Below, in pieces: positions 8,707-17,435 of a stretch of 45,343 nucleotides of DNA (position 1 is its first letter; the number at the start of each line of letters is the position of its first letter). The notes beneath the pieces are model-generated. The model did not search any database. It saw only the letters and a program-made list of their open reading frames with translations, and was not told where the DNA came from. Source of the DNA: Pseudobacteroides sp. (GTDB lineage: Bacteria; Bacillota; Clostridia; Acetivibrionales; DSM-2933); NCBI RefSeq assembly GCF_036567765.1, contig NZ_DATCTU010000097.1:1-45343 (forward strand), in the 5' to 3' direction. The position numbers and the translations under genes are program-made.

Positions 8707-10353
8707 TTATTCTTTTCGCGGTCTGCTTAATTTTGATTTCTTTTTTGCATGCGATTTTTCTATATTGATCTTTTTGCCCTTCATTTTGTAGTTCTTCATT
8801 GAATCAAGGACTTCCGAAGAATACTCTCTAGGTACTTCAACAAAAGTATAGTTATCAAAGATTTCTATAGCACCGATAAGTTTACCTGGTAAACTTGTTG
8901 AGGAAGCTATACCCTCAACGATATTTCTAGGCTGTATCTTGTTGGCTCTGCCTATATTGATAAATAGCCTGACCATCTCTCCATCTATCTCAGGAGGGTC
9001 TTCATCAATCTCCTTGACAGGTAGTATGTGTTTTCCAGTCTGCGATGTATACAGTTTTAGCAATGCTGCAGCCACATCATGGGATGTAATAAAATTTTCT
9101 TCAGTGTTTTGATCGTTTAATGTATCCACAATTTTTTCAACATAGCCTATATATTTATCATACTGTCCATCGAGAATGGCATTTTTAATTGACTCAATCA
9201 TGCTGTTCATCTTATTCTCTTCTACATCCGAGTAAGTCGGAGGTTTCATAAGAGTGATAGATGACTTGGTATATCTTTGAATATCCCGAAGTTTATAAAT
9301 TTCACGACCTGTGACAAATGTGAAGGCCTTTCCTGATCTGCCTGCACGGCCTGTTCTTCCTATTCTGTGAACATAATACTCTTCGTCATTTGGAATGTCG
9401 TAGTTAAAAACAGCATCCACATCATCCACATCTATTCCTCGAGCGGCAACATCGGTGGCAATACAAATATCAAATCGGCCTTTTCTGAACCTGTTCATTA
9501 CCTTGTCTCTCTGTTCCTGTCGCATGTCACCGTGAAGGGCTTCAGCAGCATAACCTCGGGACTGCAGGTTGACAGCAAGCTCATCAACTCTTTTTTTAGT
9601 GTTACAAAAAACAAGTGAAAGCTTTATGTTATTTGTATCTATAAGCCTTGAAAGAACCTCAAGCTTGGCCCCTTCACTTACTTCAAGATAATACTGCTCA
9701 ATGCTTGGAACTGTAAGCTCCTTGTGGGAAACCTTTATGTGCGTGGGATTTTTCTGGTATTTGGATGTAAGCTCCAATATTTCCTTTGGCATTGTGGCAG
9801 AGAATAAAATAGTTTGTTTTTCTTCCGGAACCTTTTCCAATATTATATCAATATCTTCTCTAAAGCCCATATTAAGCATTTCATCAGCTTCGTCCAATAT
9901 AACCATTTTCAAATTGGCAAGCTTTAGGGTATGCCTTCTCATGTGGTCCATAATACGCCCTGGGGTTCCGATTATTATCTGGGGACGTTTTTTTAAAGCC
10001 ATTATCTGACGCTCAATGGGCTGTCCTCCATATATAGGCAGTATTTTAACCTTGCTTTTGTATTTGGATACATTTTTAAGCTCTTCTGCCGATTGTATCG
10101 CAAGTTCTCTTGTAGGGCAAAGCACAAGAACCTGAATTCCATCAAGGTCAGGATCCAGCATTTCAATTGCAGGAATACCGAAGGCACATGTTTTGCCTGT
10201 TCCGGTCTGAGCTTGACCTATTACGTCTTTTCCTTCCATTATATGAGGTATGGATTGAGATTGTATTGAGGTGGCTTCCTCAAATCCCATTTCTGCTATA
10301 GCTTTCTGTACCTCCCCAGAAAGATTTAAATCTTTAAAAATTAAATTATCCAC
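8707..10353 (-). CDS. DEAD-box ATP-dependent RNA helicase with DbpA-type C-terminal domain
   Basis: This 548-residue helicase belongs to the DeaD/CshA group. It has a Q-motif (FEEATSIQSQSIP), AQTGTGKT, PTRELA, DEAD, SAT, a helicase C-terminal half with ATDVAARGID, and HRIGRTGRAG. After a spacer of about 70 residues it carries a DbpA-like RNA-binding domain (VRLFINIGRANKIQP to VEVPREYSSEVLDSMKN) and a basic tail. Such enzymes unwind structured RNA in ribosome assembly, RNA decay and cold adaptation. The start is GTG at 10353-10351, with AAGGAG 6 bases upstream on the minus strand. It is transcribed alone and followed by a hairpin at 8633-8670. Confidence 0.93.
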   Translation of the reverse strand: MDNLIFKDLNLSGEVQKAIAEMGFEEATSIQSQSIPHIMEGKDVIGQAQTGTGKTCAFGIPAIEMLDPDLDGIQVLVLCPTRELAIQSAEELKNVSKYKSKVKILPIYGGQPIERQIMALKKRPQIIIGTPGRIMDHMRRHTLKLANLKMVILDEADEMLNMGFREDIDIILEKVPEEKQTILFSATMPKEILELTSKYQKNPTHIKVSHKELTVPSIEQYYLEVSEGAKLEVLSRLIDTNNIKLSLVFCNTKKRVDELAVNLQSRGYAAEALHGDMRQEQRDKVMNRFRKGRFDICIATDVAARGIDVDDVDAVFNYDIPNDEEYYVHRIGRTGRAGRSGKAFTFVTGREIYKLRDIQRYTKSSITLMKPPTYSDVEENKMNSMIESIKNAILDGQYDKYIGYVEKIVDTLNDQNTEENFITSHDVAAALLKLYTSQTGKHILPVKEIDEDPPEIDGEMVRLFINIGRANKIQPRNIVEGIASSTSLPGKLIGAIEIFDNYTFVEVPREYSSEVLDSMKNYKMKGKKINIEKSHAKKKSKLSRPRKE

Positions 10354-11472
10354 TTCTATCTCCTTCTATATACCATTATTCATTTTTTAGTGCTTTTATT
10401 TAAGTAATCATATAATGATTTTATTTTTTCTATAATATTTTTTTCCCAGATTTTCTGATCTTCACTCAAAGATCTTAAATTCCATCTGTCTTATTATATG
10501 TATATATCTTTTTGATAATAAGAAAGCAGGTTATTGCCATTCATTACAAAATTACCAGCTTTTGAAGCAGTCCTACAGATACCCGAGCAAATAAGATTTT
10601 CAATAAAATAGCTAATATCTAAGGATATGCTTTTAGTATCACCTATTACCAGGCCCAAAAATTCTTTAATAATGAGCAGCATAATTCCTAAGAAAAGAAT
10701 ATCTTATCCAGTATGAAACCAACCTCCTAAAGTATGGAAAGACACAATAGCTTTTCCATACAAATTATCATTATATCATAAAATGTTAACATTAAACATG
10801 ATTTATTAAATAATATTTTTTATAAATTAGGAAGTAACATTTTAATTATTACTCATTTGATATGGCTTTGAATTCTCCATATGAGATAATTATTACTGTG
10901 GAAGAGGAAAATACCACCATTTATATCAATTGCCAAATCTCTCGGTTTGGATAAAAATACAGTATAATTTGATGCGGAAGTTAAATGTTTATTGCTGTTT
11001 TCTACTGAACAGGTAATTACGTTCATACAGATATAAATTGGATGCCAGGGGAGTATTACAATTCAAAAAAGATCTGAATTTAAATAATTACTACATAAAT
11101 GTAAGAATGGATAATATAGTATCTAACAGTATGACACAAAACACAAAATAATATCAAAAACTAGGTATGATGATATGGTTGAGGATTACTTTAAAGGTGA
11201 GCAAGAAGTCATACTTAAATATATTTGAATTTTTTAAATAGATAGAACACAAAAAAATATTTTTTAACGAATAAAGTATTATGAAATGCTAAAAATTTGT
11301 GAACTGCAATATTTATATAATTTTTTATCCATACCCAAGATAGTATTGTTTTGGTTAAATGAGCTAAAGAAAGAATTGAAAGGGGGAGTTATTCAACAAA
11401 ATATCCAGATGAATAACAAAATAGATATTTACATTAATAAATATCAACAAAATTTTATTGGAGGTTTATACT
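10354..11472. other. Long stretch without a confident gene
   Basis: This 1.1-kb, very AT-rich gap lies between the divergent helicase and esterase genes. It contains a 62-codon minus-strand frame (10494-10682) with a poorly spaced ribosome-binding site, and a 64-codon plus-strand frame (11286-11480) that runs through the esterase's ribosome-binding site; I accept neither. Around 10899-10966 a short plus-strand reading (ending SIAKSLGLDKNTV, then a stop) resembles the helix-turn-helix part of a GntR-type regulator and may be a gene remnant. The 3' end is the esterase leader. No consensus promoter stood out. Confidence 0.5.
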
Positions 11473-12570
11473 ATGATTAAAAAGGCTTTGTGTGTATTTT
11501 TTAGCAGTGTAGTGGTTGTTACATGCATAAATTTTTCAGCTATTACTGTATCAGCAGATGCACCGTCGGGATTTGACCAAGTAAAAAACGTTCCACATGG
11601 AACAATAACAACACAGACGTATTATTCGACTACAACAAAAACTAACCGAAAAGTAAACGTTTATACTCCGCCCGGGTATTCAACCAGCAAAAAGTACAAT
11701 GTGCTCTACCTATTGCATGGTATTGGTGGCGATCATGATGAATGGAAAAACGGAGGTAATCCTCAAAATATTCTTGACAATTTATATGCAGAAAATAAAT
11801 TGGCCGATATGATAGTAGTTATGCCAAATGGCCGTGCAATGGCTGATGACAGGTCAGTTGGAGATATTTATGCTTCTGATAAGGTAGCAGCTTTTGATAA
11901 TTTTCAATATGATTTGAAAGATAATTTGATTCCTTACATAGAGTCACAGTATCCTGTACTTACTAATCGCGAAAATAGAGCTATTGGCGGTTTATCAATG
12001 GGTGGAGGACAGTCATTGAATTTCGGTTTTAAATACATGGATTTATTTGCGTATATTGGTGCATTTTCACCAGCACCAAATACTAATTCTCCAACTGTAC
12101 TTGTACCTGATGCAGAAAAGGTTAAGAAAAATATGAGAGTTATTTATATTTCCTGTGGTTTACAAGATAGTCTTATAAACAATGCTAAGGGAGTTCATGA
12201 TCATTTGGATAAAAATGGTGTTGCACATACATATTTTACAAGAGCAGGTGGGCATGATTTTGTTATGTGGAAGGAAAGCTTATATCAGTATTCACAGCTA
12301 ATATTTAAAGGTTTGGCTTCTCCAACACCAACAAATACTCCAACAAACACACCGACAAATACACCTGTACCAACTCCTACAAAGAAGATTAGTTATGATT
12401 TAACCGATGATGGTTATATAAATATGGCTGATGTAATAGTTCTTGCTACTAAATTTAATTCAGTAAAAGGTGATTTAGTTTATAGCGAGATATGTGACTT
12501 TGATAAAAACGGTGCTATTAACATGGCAGATGTTATTATTCTTGCTCGTTTGTTTAATTCAGTTGTATAA
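11473..12570 (+). CDS. Cellulosomal CE1-type esterase with type I dockerin
   Basis: This 365-residue secreted esterase resembles acetyl-xylan and feruloyl esterases of family CE1. It has a signal peptide (MIKKALCVFFSSVVVVTC, cleavage near VSADA) and an alpha/beta-hydrolase domain (about 35-285). The catalytic residues can be placed: Ser175 in GGLSMGG, Asp232 in CGLQD and His261 in GGHDF. A PTNTPTNTP linker follows. The C-terminal dockerin has two calcium-binding repeats, DDGYINMADVIVLATKFN and KNGAINMADVIILARLFN. The dockerin would attach it to a scaffoldin in the cellulosome, where it would remove ester side groups from hemicellulose. I chose the ATG at 11473 (GGAGG 8 bases upstream) over the TTG at 11458, which lies in that ribosome-binding site. 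Confidence 0.92.
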   Translation: MIKKALCVFFSSVVVVTCINFSAITVSADAPSGFDQVKNVPHGTITTQTYYSTTTKTNRKVNVYTPPGYSTSKKYNVLYLLHGIGGDHDEWKNGGNPQNILDNLYAENKLADMIVVMPNGRAMADDRSVGDIYASDKVAAFDNFQYDLKDNLIPYIESQYPVLTNRENRAIGGLSMGGGQSLNFGFKYMDLFAYIGAFSPAPNTNSPTVLVPDAEKVKKNMRVIYISCGLQDSLINNAKGVHDHLDKNGVAHTYFTRAGGHDFVMWKESLYQYSQLIFKGLASPTPTNTPTNTPTNTPVPTPTKKISYDLTDDGYINMADVIVLATKFNSVKGDLVYSEICDFDKNGAINMADVIILARLFNSVV

Positions 12571-12600
12571 AAATAAATGAATTTATCGTTCCTCATGACT

Positions 12601-12640
12601 AAAGGGGTGTTTGCCAAATATAGGTAGACGCCTCTTTTGT
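12601..12640 (+). terminator. Terminator of the dockerin esterase gene
   Basis: AAAGGGGTGTTTGCC (12601-12615) pairs with GGTAGACGCCTCTTT (12623-12637) through 15 pairs, four of them G-U, and is followed by TTTTGTAATTCTT. It lies 30 bases after the stop codon. Confidence 0.75.
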
Positions 12641-12706
12641 AATTCTTATGAGTAGCAATCAATATGAAGATAAAAAGGTTATTAGTGTGTTATTAATAAT
12701 ACATAC

Positions 12707-12751
12707 ATAAAAAACCGGCAGTTGTTGAAAAATGTTCAAACGCTGCCGGCT
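12707..12751 (-). terminator. Terminator of the SLH esterase gene
   Basis: On the minus strand GCCGGCAG is followed by a loop of about 21 bases, then CTGCCGG and a run of six T. The hairpin lies about 90 bases beyond the stop of the SLH-anchored esterase and points away from it. Confidence 0.85.
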
Positions 12752-12840
12752 TAATGCTTCTTAAGATTATAAGGTTTCTTTTAAACCTCAGTAAATCATT
12801 TTTAATTGCTCACGATGGTTTTGAAGGAAACAAAAGTCCG

Positions 12841-15396
12841 CTATATGGTTTTATTTTTCAAACACTTGGATAGTACAGTAAATATTTCAGCTCTGGTAAT
12901 GCTTTTGCCGGGTTTAAATGTATTGTCCTCATATCCATTGACAATTTGGGACTCAGTGGATTTTGCTACAAACTTGTATGCCCAGTCTGATATATCTTTT
13001 GCATCTATAAACTTTAGCTTATTATTTGATTCCCCAAGATTAAATGCTTTCATGATAATGGTTACTGCTTCTTGTCTGCTGCAATTCTTATCAGGTTTGA
13101 ATGTTTTATCATCAAATCCCAATATAATGCCTTTTTCTTTAGCCAATGCTATATAGCCTGCCGCCCATGAAGGAATACTGTTTTTGTCGGCAAAATCCAA
13201 TGCGGGCTTTTCAGATGGCTTTAATCCCATCGCTTTAAGTACAGTTACTGTAAGTTCAGCCCTTGATATGTTTTTATCAGGTCTGATTGTACCGTCCTCA
13301 TAGCCGCTTAAGATATTCTTTGCTATCAAATCGTTTATGAAATCTTTTGCCCAGTGATTCAATATGTCATTAAAACCAACTGCCGGTTTTGGCTTATTTT
13401 CCTCTGTTTTTGTACCGGGTGTAGGTGTAGCAGTTGCAGTTGGTGTAGCAGTTGGAGTTGAAGTGGAAGTTTGATTATTGACTTGTGATCCGCCTGAGTT
13501 AGTACTGGTTGTAGGAGTGCTGGTTGGAACAATAGTACTAGTTGGAACAGGAGCTAATTTTTCATCTTTAAATACATCAGGTAATATGTCATAGATGTAC
13601 TGATTTATAAAACTCCAATTATGTGTGCCATTTTCGCTTACAATAAAATAGAAATTACCTTTTGTTGTATCTGACGAATATATGAAACTATCCTTTAATT
13701 GTTTTAAAGCATCTATCTGAGGTTTCATGTTATTATATGCAGGATCCATTTTACCTGTAGCACAGAACACCTTAAAATCTTTAGGTGCAGTATAACCAGC
13801 ATTTTTAGGAATGCTATTCAGATACTCTGCTGTTTTCTGAGCGTCACTATCTCCAGCTTTCTGACCCAGTGCCCAACAGTCACCGCTTAACGGCATAAAA
13901 TATTTGATATAGTCAATACAGTTAATAAACGTGTACCATGTACATACCGAACCCATTGAGAATCCGCCAAAAGCTCGATGATCTCTTGAAGCCTTAATAC
14001 CCTGCAAACTTGCTGATGGTAAATAGGTATTATATTTTGTTTCAACCAAGGAAATAACTGTATCGGTCAATTCCTGATAAAAATATGCCACATCATTTTT
14101 ACCACCATAAAATGAAGGTGTTACAACTATAAGTGGCTCAATATCTCCCTTTGCAATCATATTATCAAGGATTTTCATCAGTTCTTTTCTCTCACCAGGT
14201 CCACCGAATACTAAATTCTCATTTTCTCCGCCACCGTGCATAAGGTATAAAACGTTATACTTTTTATTCTTATCAGATGTGTTATATCCGTAAGGGAGGT
14301 ATACATTTAGATATTTAGTGTCCTTTATTTCTGAATAAACTGCATTAGTTACGCTATACTCTAATTTTTCAATAGTTCCTTGCTGTTCATTATCTGCTCT
14401 ATATTCATCAGGAACCAACTTAAATTCTTTTTCGTTAGCTGCTTCTTCTGTCAGAATTAGCTTACCAATAGCTGTCTTTAAGGCTTCTAATTCATCATCA
14501 ATTTCCTTCTGAGTGACATTTTCTTTTGCAACAACTTCTTCTGCTTTTTTTATTGCATCTGTTACTACACTTTCATTTGTATAACGTGTAAAATCAATTT
14601 TTTTCGCACTATTAATAAGATTCATAAGGTTATAAGGATTCACTCCACTGACTGCACCATCTGCCTTTCCGGTAAGCAAGACTGCTCCAAATACACTGGT
14701 GTCTCTCCAACCATTGCCTGTAGAATCAAAAACATTAATGGTACCGACTCTGTTTGGACCTAGTCCATCATTAATCTGTAAATCCAATCCAAGAACTTTT
14801 CCATTTGAAGGCTTGTCCTTCAATGCAATTCTTGCTTCAATCAAATAGCCATCATCAGTTTTTTTAGTGCCAGTGTAAAACCGTTCTATATCACCGATAT
14901 CAGAGGAAGGGGAATTTTCATAATTTACTCTAAAATGCAAATCATCAACATTATAGTCTACAGTTTTGTCATTTTTCTCATCTAAAAAGATTTCTGCTGA
15001 ATCTTGCATATATAGATTAGAGGATTGTACAGACAAATATTCGTCCTTTACTTCTGCAAGGACATACAAAGCATTGTCATCCCATAAGGATTTAAAAGTG
15101 GCTGAAGCATAAACATTGCCTATTATGCATTGTGGTTTAACCTCTTGTGCATTATTCCAAACATCATCTATATCACCGTCAATAATAGGTGATCCGAAGT
15201 AAGAAACCATTCTTTTCTGTGAATCAAGACCATTCTCATCCACAGGCACTTTTGTTGATGACGAAGTATCATGAGCAATGACAGCCTTAGTATTTTCTGT
15301 AACTGCCCATAGATTGACAGTGGACATCATGCTCACAATCAGGATGCTTGATAGAATAAAACACAAATACTTAACAAAACCTTTTTTCAAAATCAT
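12841..15396 (-). CDS. Surface-anchored CE1-type esterase with CBM9-like and SLH domains
   Basis: This 851-residue modular wall protein has, in order: a signal peptide (1-31), a CBM9/DOMON-like sugar-binding module (about 60-245, with IDGDIDDVWNNAQ and WDDNALYVLAEVKD), a short helical hairpin (about 255-315), a CE1 esterase domain (about 330-625), a Thr/Pro-rich linker, and three SLH repeats (about 665-851). Catalytic residues include Ser480 in GGFSMGS and His592 in THNW. SLH domains bind pyruvylated secondary wall polymers, so the enzyme is probably held on the cell surface, in contrast to the convergent dockerin-bearing esterase. The ATG follows AAGGAGGAG. A plausible role is removal of acetyl or feruloyl groups from xylan close to the cell. 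Confidence 0.92.
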   Translation of the reverse strand: MILKKGFVKYLCFILSSILIVSMMSTVNLWAVTENTKAVIAHDTSSSTKVPVDENGLDSQKRMVSYFGSPIIDGDIDDVWNNAQEVKPQCIIGNVYASATFKSLWDDNALYVLAEVKDEYLSVQSSNLYMQDSAEIFLDEKNDKTVDYNVDDLHFRVNYENSPSSDIGDIERFYTGTKKTDDGYLIEARIALKDKPSNGKVLGLDLQINDGLGPNRVGTINVFDSTGNGWRDTSVFGAVLLTGKADGAVSGVNPYNLMNLINSAKKIDFTRYTNESVVTDAIKKAEEVVAKENVTQKEIDDELEALKTAIGKLILTEEAANEKEFKLVPDEYRADNEQQGTIEKLEYSVTNAVYSEIKDTKYLNVYLPYGYNTSDKNKKYNVLYLMHGGGENENLVFGGPGERKELMKILDNMIAKGDIEPLIVVTPSFYGGKNDVAYFYQELTDTVISLVETKYNTYLPSASLQGIKASRDHRAFGGFSMGSVCTWYTFINCIDYIKYFMPLSGDCWALGQKAGDSDAQKTAEYLNSIPKNAGYTAPKDFKVFCATGKMDPAYNNMKPQIDALKQLKDSFIYSSDTTKGNFYFIVSENGTHNWSFINQYIYDILPDVFKDEKLAPVPTSTIVPTSTPTTSTNSGGSQVNNQTSTSTPTATPTATATPTPGTKTEENKPKPAVGFNDILNHWAKDFINDLIAKNILSGYEDGTIRPDKNISRAELTVTVLKAMGLKPSEKPALDFADKNSIPSWAAGYIALAKEKGIILGFDDKTFKPDKNCSRQEAVTIIMKAFNLGESNNKLKFIDAKDISDWAYKFVAKSTESQIVNGYEDNTFKPGKSITRAEIFTVLSKCLKNKTI

Positions 15397-15859
15397 TGTT
15401 ACTCCTCCTTAAAAATTATAATTAGTATATTCCTTGCAATTGTTGCCATATATGTTTTGCTACAAAATGTATTATGTATTTTCAAAAGCCCTTAGTATTT
15501 ATATGCATTACAATTTTGTATTAGGCAGTATATTCCTGGAATTCATGTTTTATCCATCCAATCGTAATTTTAAAAATACCATATAATAAATTTTAATTCA
15601 ACGAAAAAATTACTTATTTTCATTAAAATTCTGTCATTTTAAATCCAATTGAGTTTATTTATGGGAATATTAATTTAGTAGAAAAAAGAATATTTTAGTC
15701 ATGACTAGGACAAGTATCTTGAACGGGATACTTTTTTAAAATATAATGGTTATTGAAATAGAGTTTTCGTTTAATTACAACTAATTTGATAATAAATTAT
15801 AATACGTATTGATGAAATGCAGCAGTATAAACAAATATCGTTAAACTAGGAGAATATAT
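15397..15859. other. Divergent intergenic region before the XRE regulator
   Basis: This 463-base AT-rich gap separates the SLH esterase from the XRE/S24 regulator. It holds the regulator's promoter and an overlapping dyad at its right end. I see no open frame, and I could not place the esterase's promoter. Confidence 0.5.
15712..15747 (+). promoter_or_regulatory. Promoter of the XRE/S24 gene with overlapping dyad
   Basis: TTGAAC (15719-15724), 17 bases, TATAAT (15742-15747) forms a strong sigma-A promoter about 110 bases before the ATG. A perfect inverted repeat, AAGTATC (15712-15718), 8 bases, GATACTT (15727-15733), spans its -35 box. That is where a repressor would bind, so autoregulation is likely. 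A weaker alternative is that the dyad plus CTTTTTT is a terminator. Confidence 0.65.
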
Positions 15860-16525
15860 ATGAGTAGACTAGGTAATGAAATCAGCAGGCTGAGAAAGGA
15901 AGTCGGTATGACACACAAGCAGCTTGCAAAAATTGTTGGCGTGTCGGAAGCCTATATCATTGATGTTGAATCAGGCAAAAAAATATTGAGTGAGGAACTG
16001 GTAAATAAAATATCAAAGGCATTGAGGAAAGAAATAAGCAAGGTTGACTTATACGATGATGAAAAATATAACAAGCCTGAACCTGATCCTAAAGTAGTCA
16101 GGATAGTTGAAAAGCCTGTGCAGGATGTTTGGAACGATGCATTGGCAGGAGTTTTAGCAGCGGTTCCGGTATACAATTATAAGATGGACAAGGCTATGGA
16201 TACTAAGAAGATGCCCATAATTTCCAATAAGGTTGAAGGCTATCCCAAGGATAAGGTGTTTTATTTGTCCATAGAGGATGATGACATGGCAGGTTTTAGG
16301 ATAGGTAAGGGCGATGTTTCATTGTGTCACAGCACTCATGAATTTGAAAAAGACGGAATCTATTTTGTTGAGATAAATGGGAGAAGGGTTGTAAGGCAAA
16401 TTAAATCTATAGACGCTTCAAAGTTTCTTGTTGTAAGCAATAGGGGAAGCCTTGTAACGACTACTCTGTTTAAGAAGGACGTTAAGGTGCTGGCGAAGCT
16501 CATAAAGCTCGAGATTGTGCTTTGA
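15860..16525 (+). CDS. XRE-family regulator fused to an S24/LexA-like domain
   Basis: This 221-residue protein has an N-terminal XRE helix-turn-helix (about 5-60: MTHKQLAKIVGVSEAYIIDV), a linker rich in Pro and Lys, and a C-terminal S24 peptidase-like beta domain (about 125-215). In active LexA/CI proteins the catalytic Ser lies in a G-D-S-M motif and the Lys in a V-K-R motif. Here the matching places read EDDDMAG and RRVVRQIK, so both catalytic residues appear lost and self-cleavage is unlikely. It probably acts as a DNA-binding repressor or activator that senses something other than RecA. It stands at the edge of the injection-system locus and may regulate it or itself. AGGAGA precedes the ATG. 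Confidence 0.82.
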   Translation: MSRLGNEISRLRKEVGMTHKQLAKIVGVSEAYIIDVESGKKILSEELVNKISKALRKEISKVDLYDDEKYNKPEPDPKVVRIVEKPVQDVWNDALAGVLAAVPVYNYKMDKAMDTKKMPIISNKVEGYPKDKVFYLSIEDDDMAGFRIGKGDVSLCHSTHEFEKDGIYFVEINGRRVVRQIKSIDASKFLVVSNRGSLVTTTLFKKDVKVLAKLIKLEIVL

Positions 16526-16533
16526 TAGCTAAG

Positions 16534-16575
16534 TTAAAGTGATAAATCTATTAAATTTATCAACACTTTTAATAT
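16534..16575 (+). terminator. AT-rich hairpin after the XRE/S24 gene
   Basis: AAAGTG and ATAAAT pair with ATTTAT and CACTTT, with a small bulge, just after the stop codon. The hairpin is weak because it is AT-rich, so this is a tentative terminator. Confidence 0.4.
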
Positions 16576-16609
16576 AATAAAATATATAATAGTTTTTCTC
16601 ATAAAGAAA

Positions 16610-16630
16610 GCTGGGAGAATTTCTCCCAGC
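16610..16630 (-). terminator. Terminator of the minus arm of the injection locus
   Basis: GCTGGGAGAA (16610-16619) and TTCTCCCAGC (16621-16630) form a perfect hairpin. On the minus strand it is followed by TTTCTTTAT. It lies 6 bases after the stop of the last minus-arm gene and would close that operon. Confidence 0.8.
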
Positions 16631-16635
16631 CTGCA

Positions 16636-17409
16636 TTAATCCACAATTATTCTATTTGGCCTGTTAGGGCGTGATTCAACCCTCTTTATGCCGCTTTCAA
16701 TTTCTTTAACAATTGTTGTTAAATGCTTATAAATCTGCAAATTGGTATAATCCTTATACTCCATTTTTAGACGATTGGCTATGTAATACAGAATCATATC
16801 CCTGGTAACTTCATTTTCACTTATACAATGCATTGCAAAGCTGACATCATATATGTTTTCAGAGTTGTGCTTTAGAACTATCCTTGAAAAATATCTTAAT
16901 ATTTCAGGGCTAAGGGTGCTTTTACTATATCCCGAATACTCAGCATTTATTATATTAACAGTATTAAACTCGGTAGCAAAATCATAAAAGTCAGTGTAAA
17001 CAGACCTTAATATTGCACCTTCACGAAGCTTAAATCTACCCAGTTCCAGCTCATCATCGCTTTTTTCAATTACATCGTCTATAAAAATTTTGGTTTTATA
17101 TGTGCTAAAGTCTCCTTCAGAGCTGTCACCAAGGAATTTTACCTTTATCACAACTTCCTTGTTTGTGTTGTAATAGGGAAATTCGTGCTGGCCTGTAAGC
17201 ATATATATCCGACCGTGATGCTTAATAATACCGCTTTTGACGGTGATGTTGTTGCCACCTATATGTATATCGGTACCTCCAATTATGCCATTTGAGTATT
17301 CTTTAAAATAGATGTCGAAAAAGTCTCTTGGAAAATCCCTTAAATTCTCCAACATCTCTTTTTTTAGTATTCTGCCCTTTCCAAAGTTAGGGAAAATATT
17401 CGAAAACAA
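16636..17409 (-). CDS. Baseplate-associated candidate, last gene of the minus arm
   Basis: This 257-residue protein starts at a TTG (17409) with GGGAGGAG 8 bases upstream, 26 bases after the Hsp70-like gene. The N-terminal 130 residues are beta-rich with a phage-tail flavour: IIGGTDIHIGGNNITVKSG, then HHGRIYMLTG. This recalls tail-fibre or baseplate adaptor modules in which a short strand repeat precedes a binding domain. The C-terminal half is helical (ILYYIANRLKMEYKDYTNLQ). I recognise no named family. Operon membership with a VgrG and two other unknown proteins suggests a structural or assembly role, possibly the TssK-like connector position. That assignment is inference. Confidence 0.7.
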   Translation of the reverse strand: MFSNIFPNFGKGRILKKEMLENLRDFPRDFFDIYFKEYSNGIIGGTDIHIGGNNITVKSGIIKHHGRIYMLTGQHEFPYYNTNKEVVIKVKFLGDSSEGDFSTYKTKIFIDDVIEKSDDELELGRFKLREGAILRSVYTDFYDFATEFNTVNIINAEYSGYSKSTLSPEILRYFSRIVLKHNSENIYDVSFAMHCISENEVTRDMILYYIANRLKMEYKDYTNLQIYKHLTTIVKEIESGIKRVESRPNRPNRIIVD

Positions 17410-17435
17410 TTAAAACTCCTCCCTCAGCCGTATTA

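Noticed and set aside
10494..10682. 62-codon minus-strand frame in the helicase-esterase gap
   Set aside because: The only purine run (AGGA) lies three bases from the ATG, there is no recognised motif, and the region is AT-rich.
11286..11480. 64-codon plus-strand frame ahead of the dockerin esterase
   Set aside because: It runs through the esterase's ribosome-binding site and start, has no ribosome-binding site of its own and has an unconvincing sequence.
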